The notes beneath the pieces were generated by a model. The model made no database searches and had not been told where the DNA came from. It saw only the letters and a list, made by a program, of their open reading frames with translations. This document shows, piece by piece, positions 1 to 10,565 of a stretch of DNA of 36,044 nt (positions are counted from its first letter, which is position 1; every line of letters begins with the position of its first letter). This stretch comes from Gallionella sp. (GTDB taxonomy: Bacteria > Pseudomonadota > Gammaproteobacteria > Burkholderiales > Gallionellaceae), in the NCBI GenBank assembly GCA_030700315.1, contig JAUYJO010000232.1:1-36044 (forward strand), read 5' to 3'. The translations under genes were made by a program, and so were the position numbers.

Positions 1-99
1 CAAATATATGGATGGACATGATGCGCTCCTTTAATGCTTCAAAACACCGCAGGAACTGGCAGTAAAAACATGGCTCACCCATGTTGCAGTCCCGCTGCC

Positions 100-235
100 C
101 TAGTAGTGCGTTCCAGCAAAACCATTACCGTTCGCGGTGAGCTTGTCGAACCGCTGGTTGCCTGCCAACACTGGCCTTCGACAAGCTCAGGCCGAACGGT
201 TTATTTGTAACTGTTTTAATGGAACGCTCTACTAG
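100..235. repeat. Inverted pair of about 50-60 bp repeats
   Basis: The left arm begins TAGTAGTGCGTTCCA and ends near GAGCTTGTCGAACC. The right arm, read in reverse complement, begins TAGTAGAGCGTTCCA and ends GAGCTTGTCGAAGG. The arms share most bases, with short gaps, around a spacer of about 20 nt. This is the two-inverted-copies architecture of REPIN-type elements. The motif GACAAGCTCAGG also recurs in looser form near 12570. No transposase is nearby. Confidence 0.6.
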
Positions 236-470
236 TTTCCCTTTGGCCGGTGAATTTGCGCCCTCATCTTTCGATAAGCTTGCCACGCGAAAGCAGTTTA
301 TTTAGCGGCTCTGATAGGGTCAATTCATAGAAGACGGGTGGTTTGATAGTTGGACGACCGGAAAACTGGCAAGACAAACGGTTAGATTTATTGAACGAAC
401 GGTGCATGAAGGACAGCTTGGAGAATGGCGGGTGCATTCGAAAGTGGTGGTAATTCTATCGGTAGCGCTC

Positions 471-546
471 AAACCCCTCCCAGCCTCCCCTTGTCAGGTG
501 AGGAGCATTGCTCTCCCCCTGACAAGGGGGAGCTGGAGGGGGTTTG
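471..546. repeat. C-rich/G-rich palindromic repeat, copy A
   Basis: Left arm contains CCTCCCCTTGTCAG and right arm CTGACAAGGGGGAG, inside outer AAACCCC and GGGGTTT ends, making a long imperfect hairpin. Two more copies lie at 8019-8095 and 26265-26340 with the same order of blocks. Being intergenic and palindromic it could act as a terminator-like or mRNA-end structure, but no T-run follows it. Confidence 0.75.
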
Positions 547-889
547 GTTTTGGGATGTATGCGGTTTCCTGCTCACGCCTTGCCTCGTGGCTGACCGCTA
601 CAGGGACATCCAAGTATGCAGGGGCATCGATCTCTGTTGATCGTCAGTTGCTCTCAATGTTTGTCTGCAACTCACCTTTGGAAGAGGCAAAGGCTTTCGA
701 GAATTGTAGCTTTTATACTTTTAGGCATGAATGAGGCCGTCATGATGAGGTGTGCCGGTAATTCCAATTCAATTTAACGGATCGTCTCGTTGCCGATGTG
801 CTGTGCGATGAATGAGGTGGATGTCGGGCGCACCTATGCGGCGATGCACGAGGTGTTGTGATAGGACGTGCAGCCTGCCCTGTTGCATT

Positions 890-2914
<2,025 letters not shown>

Positions 2915-3036
2915 GGTGAGGGGCGTATTGTACGGGGAATGGGGCGATTGCCTCGTACAGCGTAGCGCCAAACCGGAGAGGGCGTAACTATCTGGGTAGC
3001 ACAAGCGCCAATGATGAGGGTGAGGTGAACTGGAAA

Positions 3037-5022
3037 CTACAATGCCCAGGCAGCTAATTGATAATAATCAAACCCGCCGCTTCTGCCTCCGAGACATTCA
3101 CTGAGAAAATCTTCGGTCTTGCGGTAAATCCTTAGGTTGTGCGGCCAATGTCCACTGCCATGCCCCATGCCGCCAATCCTCATATACTCGACCGGTTTGC
3201 CTGCCGCTTGTAGTGCCGCGACCATGTTATCGGACTGTTCTATTGCGACGCGCACATCGCCAGTACCTTGGATGATCAGAAGCGGTCGCTCGACCTTGGC
3301 TGCATTTTTCAAAGGAGATTTATCCGTGAGTTGGCGACGAACCTCGGCTGATGTGGTGTCTCCGACAAAACGATGCCACACGGGCAAAACGGATTGCCAG
3401 TAAGGCGGAAATTTGTCCAGCAAAGAAACAAGATCGGATGGGCCGAAAATATCGATCCCGCAGGCAAAAGTTTGCGGAGAATGCGTCAACGCGAACAGCG
3501 TGGCGTAACCGCCGTAACTGCCACCCATGATGGCAATATGCTGCGGGTCGGCAATGCCTTCGCGGATCGCCCAGTCCGTGGCATCCAGCAAGTCCAGCTG
3601 CATCGTACCGGCTAACTCGCCGATGGCCGCTTCGTAGAACTTGCGACCATAGCCCGTCGAGCCCCGGTAATTGATCTGCAATACCGCGTAGCCCCGATTT
3701 GCCAGAAACTGGACACGCGTCGCGTCCGCTTTAAAATCTGGATCAGCCCACAGATTACGGGCGAAAGGGCCGCCGTGTACCAACAAGACCATCGGTAATT
3801 TGTGCGGTGCAACGCCTTGCGGCAACGTCAGATAGCCGTGCAGCGTCAGCCCATCGCGGCTCTTGAATGCGACGGGACGGATCGGCGCAAATTTCGCCGC
3901 ATGAAGACGCGAGGCATCGCTGCCCAACAACGTCTCGCTACCGGATTGTCGGCTCCACAAGTAGTAGGATTTTCCGGTATGGTCATAGCTGCTGAGTATG
4001 AAGTTCTCTTCGCGCTGGTCAACGCTGAGGATTTCTATCCCTTGCTTCTGTTTGCCTCCGTCCGTCATCTTGCTGCGAAATACCTGCAAGCTATCGCGCA
4101 GCCCACTGTCGAAGATTTCGGTGCGGGGATAATCGGGATAGAACTGTGCGAACATCGGCTCACCCGTCACATCGCTCATGCCAACTTCGCCGACATCGAC
4201 ATCCGGGTCTTCGTTGAAAATCTTTTCGCTGCCATCGATTGCTGAAATCGAGAGCAGAGCAACACGATCACGTTCGCGGTTAGATCGTAGCCACAGCCGC
4301 TGATGATCGGCAGCGACACTCAGGACTTCCACGGCATCTGTGGCCTTCCACGAATAAATCGTGCGCCAGGCATCGCCTTGCTTGAACTCTAGCCAGTTGC
4401 GATCTCCGCCGTAGCGCACCCGGCCGCATAACACTCCCTTGTTATCAACGACCCACGAGGCAACATCACCGGGGTTCTCCGCAACGAGCGTAGAGGTATG
4501 CGACACGATGTCTGTGCGGTAGAGATCGAGTGAGCGCGCATCGCGCTGGTTATGCACAACGAGAACAGAACTGCTGCCAGGGATAACTGTCAGGATTTCC
4601 GCGTGAGTATTGTCTGACGGTGTCAGATCGACAGCTTGCTCTTCGGGGTGTTCGCTATCCAGAACCCAGACGTGAGAATTCTCATCACCTTTGCGATCCT
4701 TGAGTAGCAGCAGGCGGCGACTATCGCCAGCCCATCTGAAGTCAAAAGAGGTGAGGCTCAATGTGCGAGCATCGTCTTGCCCTATCGTCTTGACGAAAAT
4801 CGCAGGAGCCAATCTGTGTACACCGATCCAGGCGAGCTTTTTTCCGTCAGGCGAAACCTTGTAGCCGCCGTTGTAATCGGTATTTGCCACGAATTCCCTG
4901 ACAGGAAGCAATCTGGGCAACGTCGCGCCGATGAACGCTTGATGACGTACGGGCTGCTCCACGCAGCCGGTCAGCGGGGTCAAGAATACAGCCAGTAGAA
5001 AAAGTATAGTTATATGGCGCAT
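3037..5022 (-). CDS. S9 family prolyl oligopeptidase-like lipoprotein
   Basis: This 661-residue protein is an alpha/beta-hydrolase serine peptidase of the S9 (prolyl oligopeptidase, dipeptidyl/acylaminoacyl peptidase) type. The N-terminus is a lipoprotein signal with the lipobox LTGC (Cys20), so it should be anchored in a membrane facing the periplasm. The middle part (about residues 40-390) is a low-identity beta-propeller of WD/TolB-like blades. The catalytic domain follows, with the oxyanion-type HGGP motif, nucleophile motif GGSYGGYA, the acidic residue in GTGDVRV and the histidine in GMGHGSGHW. It probably trims short peptides; the substrate is unknown. It stands alone, 77 nt before the toxin-antitoxin islet. 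The C-terminus ends with an unusual Gly-rich stretch ([13 protein letters not shown]) not obviously part of the fold. Confidence 0.9.
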   Translation of the reverse strand: MRHITILFLLAVFLTPLTGCVEQPVRHQAFIGATLPRLLPVREFVANTDYNGGYKVSPDGKKLAWIGVHRLAPAIFVKTIGQDDARTLSLTSFDFRWAGDSRRLLLLKDRKGDENSHVWVLDSEHPEEQAVDLTPSDNTHAEILTVIPGSSSVLVVHNQRDARSLDLYRTDIVSHTSTLVAENPGDVASWVVDNKGVLCGRVRYGGDRNWLEFKQGDAWRTIYSWKATDAVEVLSVAADHQRLWLRSNRERDRVALLSISAIDGSEKIFNEDPDVDVGEVGMSDVTGEPMFAQFYPDYPRTEIFDSGLRDSLQVFRSKMTDGGKQKQGIEILSVDQREENFILSSYDHTGKSYYLWSRQSGSETLLGSDASRLHAAKFAPIRPVAFKSRDGLTLHGYLTLPQGVAPHKLPMVLLVHGGPFARNLWADPDFKADATRVQFLANRGYAVLQINYRGSTGYGRKFYEAAIGELAGTMQLDLLDATDWAIREGIADPQHIAIMGGSYGGYATLFALTHSPQTFACGIDIFGPSDLVSLLDKFPPYWQSVLPVWHRFVGDTTSAEVRRQLTDKSPLKNAAKVERPLLIIQGTGDVRVAIEQSDNMVAALQAAGKPVEYMRIGGMGHGSGHWPHNLRIYRKTEDFLSECLGGRSGGFDYYQLAAWAL

Positions 5023-5099
5023 CTTTGAATTATCGGAAACACAGGGTCAAGTCTAGCTCTGTAGCACTGAACAGGTGTTGCGGGGAGTGAGTAAACGAG

Positions 5100-5312
5100 T
5101 CAAGCGGCCAGCGCGATGGCGTGGGATTTTTCTTCGACGGACTGGATGAGGTCTTGGATGGCGTCTACTTCCGCCGCTTCAAAATAGGGTTCGCCGCACT
5201 GCGAGCACACCCACGCCGGAACCCTGTCCAGAGTCAGGTGGCAGCCCTTGCGGTCAATATGGAACTGGGTTTCGCCTTTTTTCATTTCACCTTGGCAGTG
5301 CAGGCATTTCAT
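5100..5312 (-). CDS. YgiT-type zinc finger protein (putative antitoxin)
   Basis: A 70-residue protein with two CxxC pairs (CLHC near residue 4 and CSQC near residue 36) that fit a YgiT/MqsA-type zinc ribbon, followed by a short helical tail. Proteins of this type are found as antitoxin partners of small toxins, where the zinc part stabilises the fold and a separate helix-turn-helix usually binds DNA; that DNA-binding half is absent here, so this is the short form. Its ATG overlaps the stop of the DUF4258 gene by 4 nt (ATGA), so the two are almost certainly translated together. Role as antitoxin is inferred from this pairing. Confidence 0.85.
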   Translation of the reverse strand: MKCLHCQGEMKKGETQFHIDRKGCHLTLDRVPAWVCSQCGEPYFEAAEVDAIQDLIQSVEEKSHAIALAA

Positions 5313-5638
5313 GGTGTTCTCCTCGTTTTGAAATCATCGTCCCATTCTATCTCGCCGGGTATGTAGGCCGTGATGATGGCCAAGTAGCCTTCCTTGTGGG
5401 CGCAGACAATGTGAATCGGGCGCTTGTATTCTCCGCGACCCAGCATAAGACAGCTATGGCCTCTGGCATCTTCCGGATAGTTTTCGATGATCTCGCCGTG
5501 CTCGATCACATGACGGATTTCTCCAGTGCTGATCATGCGTTCCGGCCTGTTCATCTGCCGTAGCGCATGTGGCAGAAAGAGGCACTTCTTTTTTGCCGCG
5601 TCGCGGATTCGAAGAGGGAGATCACCGTTGTTGTCCAT
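5309..5638 (-). CDS. DUF4258 domain protein (putative toxin)
   Basis: A 109-residue protein with the DUF4258 signature: a HALRQM helix, then the GEIRHVIEHGEIIENYPED segment, GHSCLMLG and RPIHIVCA strands. DUF4258 proteins are small basic-to-neutral folds related to the RelE/BrnT-like world and are commonly encoded just before a YgiT zinc-finger gene, as here. I infer a toxin of a type II module. No ribosome binding site is obvious before the ATG at 5638, but the next in-frame ATG lies inside the conserved domain, so the long form is preferred. Catalytic residues cannot be assigned from the sequence. Confidence 0.8.
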   Translation of the reverse strand: MDNNGDLPLRIRDAAKKKCLFLPHALRQMNRPERMISTGEIRHVIEHGEIIENYPEDARGHSCLMLGRGEYKRPIHIVCAHKEGYLAIITAYIPGEIEWDDDFKTRRTP

Positions 5639-5799
5639 TGCGGCAGATTACACTGTGGTAGTCAGCATTTCAATACGGATGGGCATCACTAAGCTAACGG
5701 GGTCTACCATCGAATTTGAACATGTGGGGCAGGTCTTGCAAACACGTCAACCGCACGACTTCCAGAGCGATAAGGTACGGATTAATTTTCCGACATAAC

Positions 5800-6118
5800 T
5801 CAGGCAATCGCCATAAGCCCTTTTTTCTGGATCAACGCCAGCAGGCGCAAGGCTGGGCCGCCCGGTTTTTTGACGCCGCGCTCCCAGTCGGAAACCAGGT
5901 TTTTGGAGACGTTCAGGTAACGCGCAAAAACTGGCTGGGAGATGTGCTCGCGCAGGCGCAGGGCTTTGATCTCTTCGGGGGCTGAGTGTATGCACGGGCG
6001 TCAGGCAGGTTTCGTCGAATTCGCGCATCATCTGTTTGTTGATGGCGCCCACATCATGCAGCGCCTCCATCGTTTCATGGATGGCAGCGAGGGCATCGCT
6101 GCGATATTTTTTAGGCAT
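5800..6118 (-). pseudogene. HigA/NadS-like helix-turn-helix antitoxin, frameshifted
   Basis: The first half (MPKKYRSDALAAIHET to about THVLSP, residues 1-47) is in one frame. After a run of five C on the coding strand (5977-5981) the open frame continues as unrelated Pro/Arg-rich sequence to 5747. Shifting by one base restores EEIKALRLREHISQPVFARY followed by LNVSKNLVSDWERG and ends at a TGA at 5800-5802. The restored part is a typical Xre-type DNA-binding domain of the HigA/NadS group. One extra C in the run explains everything. It may be a real inactivating mutation, a phase-variable tract or an assembly error. No HigB-like toxin gene adjoins it; the upstream gene is the CopG-like antitoxin 43 nt away. 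Confidence 0.75.
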
Positions 6119-6160
6119 CTTTTTCTACTTCCTCGAACTGTCCGTTTGCGACCAACTCAC

Positions 6161-6400
6161 TCAAGGCAGTTCATCACCTTTCAACGGAGTCGTGTCCGGC
6201 ACTTTGGCGAGTATCTTATCCAGGCGGCTCGGTTTGGCTTTGGCGGCGCGCTCGCGGAAGAATTCTTCCGTGCGCATGGCGGAAAGTTTTTCTGCCACGG
6301 CTGTGACGATGAATTGATTAAGCGAGGTTTCATCCTGCTGCGCGACTTCTTTTGCGTAGCCGTGCAGCGAGTTGGGTAGCCTCAAGGCGAATTGGCTCAT
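6161..6400 (-). CDS. CopG/Arc-like antitoxin paired with PIN protein
   Basis: A 79-residue protein. Residues 1-40 (FALRLPNSLHGYAKEVAQQD, then SLNQFIVTAVAEKL) look like a ribbon-helix-helix DNA-binding domain of the Arc/HicB-tail kind: a beta strand carrying the specificity residues, then two helices. The remainder is a charged tail (RAAKAKPSRLDKILAKVPD) suited to wrapping a toxin. Its ATG overlaps the stop of the upstream PIN gene as ATGA. The pair is therefore in toxin-first order, the reverse of most vapBC modules. As the downstream partner it probably neutralises the PIN protein and represses the operon. Confidence 0.8.
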   Translation of the reverse strand: MSQFALRLPNSLHGYAKEVAQQDETSLNQFIVTAVAEKLSAMRTEEFFRERAAKAKPSRLDKILAKVPDTTPLKGDELP

Positions 6401-6882
6401 GGTTTGCTCCTTTTTAGCGTATTCAAAAAATCGGCTGGTCGTAACAACTTCAATCCAAATCTGTCGGCTGCCGGTTTGAAATCTCCGATATTGAAAGTGA
6501 CCAGCACTTCGGCAGCGCCATTCAGTGCGGTTTCCAATACCATTTCGTCACCCGGATCGGATAGTTGAGGTCTCCACAGGTAATGCAGGGCTGTCGGCCT
6601 GACTGCGACAGCCAGGTTATTAAGTAAGTCGTCTATGTCGCGCGCCGATAACCCGTGCATTTTGCGTATCTCCGCGCGCTTCAGTATTGCCTCGTATTCC
6701 AGCCAAAGCGGAACGGAAGCGACGATTTCAAATTTGCCATCGAAACAATGCCGCAGCAGTTGAAACGATGCACCATTCCGGCTGGAAAGTCCCGCCACCA
6801 GAATGTTTGTATCGAGAAGGACACTACATTGTGCCGGTGATATTTCCACAAAAAACCGCGTTTGGCAACTGTAATTGACCAT
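6397..6882 (-). CDS. PIN-domain toxin of the COG1569/PIN_3 type
   Basis: PIN-fold ribonuclease candidate. It shows VLLDTNILVAGL (first acidic residue), an LWLEYEAILKR segment (acidic residue on helix), then SDPGDEMVLETALNGAAEVLV and a GDF motif near the end, the usual order for single-domain PIN toxins that cleave RNA with Mg2+. I choose the ATG at 6882 (161 residues); a TTG at 6936 is also in frame but adds unrelated sequence, and neither has a good ribosome binding site. About 18 residues precede the PIN core, more than usual. It lies 86 nt downstream of mltG, where many relatives have tmk. Toxin activity is inferred from the family and from the overlapping RHH partner. Confidence 0.82.
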   Translation of the reverse strand: MVNYSCQTRFFVEISPAQCSVLLDTNILVAGLSSRNGASFQLLRHCFDGKFEIVASVPLWLEYEAILKRAEIRKMHGLSARDIDDLLNNLAVAVRPTALHYLWRPQLSDPGDEMVLETALNGAAEVLVTFNIGDFKPAADRFGLKLLRPADFLNTLKRSKP

Positions 6883-6968
6883 ACACTTTTTGAATTCGAA
6901 TGCCGAAGAACCGCCACCGATAGGCAGAGTTGACAAGTTTTTCGAGGGGGCAAGATAAACGCTATCCG

Positions 6969-7949
6969 TTATTTCTGATAACGGTTAACCGCACGATTGT
7001 GCTGCTCCAACGTCCCGGAAAATTGCGAGCTGCCGTCGCCGCGCGCCACAAAGTATAGCGCGTCGGTCTTCGCCGGATGCAAGGTCGCCTGCAATGCGGC
7101 CATACCCGGCAAAGCAATCGGCGTAGGCGTCAATCCGCCACGCGTGTAGGTATTGTAAGCGGTGTCGGCCAGCAAATCGCGTTTGCGCAGATTGCCGTCA
7201 AATTGCTCGCCCAAGCCGTAAATTACGGTCGGGTCGGTTTGCAGCAGCATGCCCTTGCGCAGGCGGTTCACGAACACCCCGGCGATCAGGGCTCGGTCGG
7301 CAGGTGTGCCGGTTTCCTTCTCGACGATGGAGGCCAGGATCAGCGCCTGATAAGGGGTTTGCAGGGGCAAGCCCGCATCGCGCCCGGCCCATGCCTCTTG
7401 CAGGCGCTGCTGCATGACCCGATAGGCGCGTTTGATGATCGCCAAATCGCTGCTGCCTGCGGCAAAGTAGTAGGTGTCGGGGAAAAACAGGCCCTCTGGA
7501 TGGGTTTCTGTCGCGCCGATGCGCTGCAATATTTCCGCATCGCTCAGGTTTAACGTGTCATGCGCGATGTCCGGGCTGGTGTTCAATGCGGCGCGCAACT
7601 GTTTGAACGTCCAGCCTTCGATCACGCTCACCTGATTTTGGCTGACATCGCCTTTGGTAAATATGTCCAGCAGTTCGAGCGGTGAAAGCGGGCGCTCCAG
7701 CGCGTAATTGCCCGCCTTGAGTTGCGTTGATTTACCCAGCAAACGCCCCAGCCAGACGAACAACACCTCCTGTTGCAACAGGCCGGCCTGCCGCATATCC
7801 CGCGCCATGCTTTTCAGGCTGCTGCCCTGCTTCAATTCGAATTCAAACGGCGTGGCGGGCAACTGCAAGGGGCGGTAAGCGTAATAGCCCAGCCCGGCCG
7901 CAGCGAACAGCGCCAGTAACATTATCAGAGTGAATAATCGTCGCATCAT
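6969..7949 (-). CDS. mltG: Endolytic murein transglycosylase MltG
   Basis: MltG (YceG) cleaves nascent peptidoglycan strands and is thought to set glycan length. One N-terminal membrane helix (LFTLIMLLALFAAAGLGYYAY) leads to a LysM-like part and the YceG catalytic domain, with the conserved Glu in SIVEKETG and the motif LQTDPTVIYGLG. Length is about 326 residues from the ATG pair at 7949/7946. The frame is open 16 codons further, but those codons lie in a repeat element (7951-7988), and the ATG at 7949 has an AGG-rich sequence just before it. Relatives place it in a pabC-mltG-tmk-holB operon; here tmk and holB are absent and a PIN toxin pair follows. The 255-nt gap to pabC is filled with repeats. 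Confidence 0.93.
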   Translation of the reverse strand: MMRRLFTLIMLLALFAAAGLGYYAYRPLQLPATPFEFELKQGSSLKSMARDMRQAGLLQQEVLFVWLGRLLGKSTQLKAGNYALERPLSPLELLDIFTKGDVSQNQVSVIEGWTFKQLRAALNTSPDIAHDTLNLSDAEILQRIGATETHPEGLFFPDTYYFAAGSSDLAIIKRAYRVMQQRLQEAWAGRDAGLPLQTPYQALILASIVEKETGTPADRALIAGVFVNRLRKGMLLQTDPTVIYGLGEQFDGNLRKRDLLADTAYNTYTRGGLTPTPIALPGMAALQATLHPAKTDALYFVARGDGSSQFSGTLEQHNRAVNRYQK

Positions 7950-7950
7950 C

Positions 7951-8118
7951 CTAACTGGCATGGCAGTAGCCACCCCTGATGATGAAACACCTCGCAAGAT
8001 TGCTCCACCTTTTACCCCAAACCCCTCCCAGCCTCCCCTTGTCAGGGGAGGAGGTGGGCTCTCCCCCTGACAAGGGGGAGTTGGAGGGGGTTTGGAGTTT
8101 CATTTCGTGTTGCTTCAT
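7951..8118. repeat. Composite repeat between pabC and mltG
   Basis: Two blocks are joined. At 7951-7988 is CTAACTGGCATGGCA followed by CACCCCTGATGATGAAAC, the same block found at 24434-24483 and, inverted, at 32950-32995; here the right palindrome arm is lost. At 8019-8095 is copy B of the CCTCCCCTTGTCAG / CTGACAAGGGGGAG palindrome. The spacing and the sequence between them (ATGAAACACCTCGCAAGATTG) also resemble 26154-26205. The element separates two genes that are normally tightly spaced, so it probably inserted into the operon. Confidence 0.75.
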
Positions 8119-8156
8119 GTTAAGCCAGGCGTAACAAAAATGGGAAGTTGCCTTTC

Positions 8157-8184
8157 CGTAGGTTGGGCAAAGCGTAGCCTACGC
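8157..8184. repeat. Short REP-like hairpin
   Basis: CGTAGGTTGGGCAAAGC pairs with GTAGCCTACGC; the arms GCGTAGGCTACG and CGTAGG give a short hairpin of the widespread GTAGGTTGGG.. type seen in many proteobacterial intergenic regions. It lies 20 nt beyond the pabC stop and could stabilise that mRNA end. Confidence 0.5.
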
Positions 8185-8204
8185 ACTGAATTTTAGAGAC
8201 TCCC

Positions 8205-9029
8205 TCAAGCGTCCTGCCGGTCAAGGCCGTGTCGGATTTGCTCGGCGACCGGAAAATGGCTCCAGTGACGTTGCTCCATTTCGCGTACCGGCCACAGCCC
8301 GATGACGCTGTTTACGATAAACAGCTCGTCGGCATGCGCCGCTTCTTCCAGCCCGACATCGCGCACTTCCAGCGCGATACCATGCTGCAACGCCCATGCC
8401 ATGACCCGCCCGCGCTGTATCCCAGCCACACCGCAACGCGACAAGTCGGGGGTAACCAGCCGCCCCTGCACCACCAGAAACAGGTTGCTGCGTATGCCTT
8501 CGATCAGATGCTCCCCGGCATCCAGCAACAGCCCTTCGGCAAGCTGATTATCGTGCAATTGCGCATCGTTCAGCTCCGCCGCTGCCAGCACATTTTCCAG
8601 GCGGTTGAGGTGCTTGACGCAGGCCAAGCGAGGTTGGGCGGACAGGCGCAAGCTGCATACGCGCGCCCTGATGCCCAGCGTTGCCCATTCCGGAGGGTAG
8701 TCCGGCACAGGCGAGAAGTCCCAGATACGCGTGGGCATCACAGCGGCGGACGGCGTATAACCCCGCGCGCCTTCGCCGCGCGTGACGATCAGCTTCACCA
8801 CGCCGTCCGGATGCTGCGCGAGCACTTGATCCAGCTCGGCGCAAAGCAGCGCCTCATCCGGGCAGGCTATGGCCAGCTTGGCACAGTCATGCTGAAGTTT
8901 CAGGTAATGCAGAGGCCAGTGCAGCGCCTTGCCCCGGATGACACGCAGGGTGCGGAACACCCCGTCGCCGTAGAGCAGGCCGCGGTCGCGGATGCTGATC
9001 GTGTTACCGGGTATACCGTTGACCAGCAT
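8205..9029 (-). CDS. pabC: Aminodeoxychorismate lyase
   Basis: PabC is a fold-type IV PLP enzyme that converts 4-amino-4-deoxychorismate to para-aminobenzoate and pyruvate in folate synthesis. The 274-residue protein has the N-terminal pattern ISIRDRGLLYGDGVFRT, the PLP Lys139 in CVKHLNRLENVLAA, and the EGIRSNLFLV turn that binds the cofactor phosphate. The branched-chain aminotransferase family is similar, but the residues and the position directly after fabF favour PabC. It starts with ATG at 9029, 15 nt after the fabF stop, and is probably in the same transcript. Confidence 0.93.
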   Translation of the reverse strand: MLVNGIPGNTISIRDRGLLYGDGVFRTLRVIRGKALHWPLHYLKLQHDCAKLAIACPDEALLCAELDQVLAQHPDGVVKLIVTRGEGARGYTPSAAVMPTRIWDFSPVPDYPPEWATLGIRARVCSLRLSAQPRLACVKHLNRLENVLAAAELNDAQLHDNQLAEGLLLDAGEHLIEGIRSNLFLVVQGRLVTPDLSRCGVAGIQRGRVMAWALQHGIALEVRDVGLEEAAHADELFIVNSVIGLWPVREMEQRHWSHFPVAEQIRHGLDRQDA

Positions 9030-9044
9030 CGCGTAGGGAAAGGA

Positions 9045-10277
9045 TCAGACTTTGCGGAACACTAAAGAACCGTTGGTTCCGCCGAAGCCGAAGTTATTGT
9101 TCACCGCGACATCAATTTTCATATCGCGTGCAGTATTTGCGCAGAAGTCCAGATCGCACTCCGGATCCTGCTCGAAAATATTGATGGTCGGTGGCGAAAT
9201 TTGATGGTGTACCGCCAGCGCGCAGAATATCGACTCGATTCCGCCCGCGCCGCCCAGCAGATGGCCGGTCATCGACTTGGTGGAATTCACCACCAGCTTC
9301 CCGGCATGGTCGCCAAACGCCAGCTTGATCGCGTCGGTTTCGTTTTTGTCGCCCATTGGCGTCGAAGTGCCGTGCGCGTTGACGTACTGCACATCCTGCG
9401 GATTCAGCCCGGCGTTGCGCAATGCGTTCAACATGCTGCGCTTCGGCCCATCGGTATTGGGAGAGGTAATATGGTAAGCGTCGCCACTCATACCGTAACC
9501 GGCCAGCTCCGCGTAAATCTTTGCGCCGCGCGCCTTGGCGTGCTCGTATTCTTCCAGCACCATCACCCCCGCGCCTTCGCCGATCACGAAGCCGTCGCGA
9601 TCCTTGTCCCACGGGCGGCTGGCGGTAGCCGGATCATCGTTGCGCGTGCTGAGCGCGCGCGCGGCGGCAAAGCCACCCACCGCCAGCGGGCCAATGGTTG
9701 CTTCCGCTCCGCCAGCAATCATTACATCCGCATCGCCATACTCGATGATGCGCGCCGATTCGCCGATGCAATGCGTGCCGGTGGTACAGGCGGAAACCAT
9801 CGCCAGATTCGGCCCCTTCAACCCGTACATCACCGACAGATTGCCGGAGATCATGTTGATGATGGTGCCCGGAATGAAAAATGGCGAGATTTTGCGCGGC
9901 CCTGCGGCCAGGTAATCGTTGTGTGTATCCTCGATCATCGGCAGGCCGCCGATGCCAGAGCCGATGTTCACGCCGATACGTTCGGCATTCTGCTCGGAAA
10001 CTTCCAGGCCGGAATCCTTGAACGCCTCCATACCGGCCACCAAGCCAAAATGGATAAAGCGATCCATGCGGCGCGCATCCTTGGCTGGAAGGTATTGGGT
10101 GACGTCAAAATCCTTCACTTCACCGGCGATCTGCGCGGCCATGGCACTGGCATCGAAATGGGTGATTTTAGTGATCCCAGATTTCCCCGCGACAATGTTC
10201 TGCCAGGCAGCGGGAATCCCGATCCCGACTGGGGAGATAATCCCCAGTCCGGTAATGACAACTCTACGTTTAGACAA
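9045..10277 (-). CDS. fabF: 3-oxoacyl-ACP synthase II
   Basis: FabF (KAS II) elongates acyl-ACP with malonyl-ACP in fatty acid synthesis. The 410-residue protein is full length, with the nucleophile Cys in VSACTTGTHCIG and the two catalytic histidines in NAHGTSTPMGD and KSMTGHLLGGAGG, and the terminal NNNFGFGGTNGSL loop. The start codon is TTG at 10277 (MSKRRVVITGLGI), with GGCGGAG spaced about 6 nt upstream. It follows acpP by 54 nt, the usual order. Both substrate carrier and enzyme are therefore made together. Confidence 0.97.
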   Translation of the reverse strand: MSKRRVVITGLGIISPVGIGIPAAWQNIVAGKSGITKITHFDASAMAAQIAGEVKDFDVTQYLPAKDARRMDRFIHFGLVAGMEAFKDSGLEVSEQNAERIGVNIGSGIGGLPMIEDTHNDYLAAGPRKISPFFIPGTIINMISGNLSVMYGLKGPNLAMVSACTTGTHCIGESARIIEYGDADVMIAGGAEATIGPLAVGGFAAARALSTRNDDPATASRPWDKDRDGFVIGEGAGVMVLEEYEHAKARGAKIYAELAGYGMSGDAYHITSPNTDGPKRSMLNALRNAGLNPQDVQYVNAHGTSTPMGDKNETDAIKLAFGDHAGKLVVNSTKSMTGHLLGGAGGIESIFCALAVHHQISPPTINIFEQDPECDLDFCANTARDMKIDVAVNNNFGFGGTNGSLVFRKV

Positions 10278-10331
10278 ACTGACTCCGCCGGATAGTAATG
10301 AAGGGTGGGGAAACAGAATTAAAGAAGAAAG

Positions 10332-10565
10332 TTACTTCTGATGCGCCAGAACGTAATCGATGGCTTGCTGGACGGTGGTGATCTTTTCCGCGTCTTCGTC
10401 GGGGATTTCGCATTCGAACTCTTCTTCCAGAGCCATCACCAGCTCGACGGTATCCAGAGAATCGGCACCCAAATCGTTGACGAAAGAAGATTCGTTTTTG
10501 ACTTCTGATTCATTCACGCCAAGTTGCTCGGCAACGATCTTTTTAACGCGTTGTTCAATAGACAT
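10332..10565 (-). CDS. acpP: Acyl carrier protein
   Basis: The 77-residue acidic protein carries the phosphopantetheine-accepting Ser36 in [18 protein letters not shown] and a typical four-helix length. It presents acyl groups to the fatty acid synthase enzymes, including FabF encoded next. A good ribosome binding site (GGGAG, 7 nt from ATG) is present. In relatives the genes rpmF-plsX-fabH-fabD-fabG precede acpP; here a terminator and a TacAT module lie upstream, so acpP must have its own promoter in the 10566-10720 gap, where I see no clear consensus. Confidence 0.98.
   Translation of the reverse strand: MSIEQRVKKIVAEQLGVNESEVKNESSFVNDLGADSLDTVELVMALEEEFECEIPDEDAEKITTVQQAIDYVLAHQK

Larger units (their letters stand above)
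1..889. other. Gene-free region downstream of uvrB with repeats
   Basis: No convincing gene is seen in these 889 bases. Open frames here lack ribosome binding sites and recognisable protein motifs. The region holds a small hairpin at 67-85 (AACATGG with CCATGTT), an inverted repeat pair at 100-235 and a GC-rich palindrome at 471-546. The rest is unexplained and may include decayed gene remnants. Confidence 0.6.

Noticed and set aside
402-734. Open frame over the first palindrome
   Set aside because: Composition, lack of ribosome binding site and overlap with a palindromic repeat argue against a gene.
809-863. Short frame MNEVDVGRTYAAMHEVL
   Set aside because: Only 17 codons, no ribosome binding site; may be a leftover gene tail but cannot be assigned.
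2915-3036. LexA box upstream of uvrB
   Set aside because: No CTG-N10-CAG palindrome could be found in the gap, although E. coli uvrB has one.
3137-4998. Several plus-strand frames opposite the peptidase gene
   Set aside because: Antisense shadows of a clear peptidase gene.
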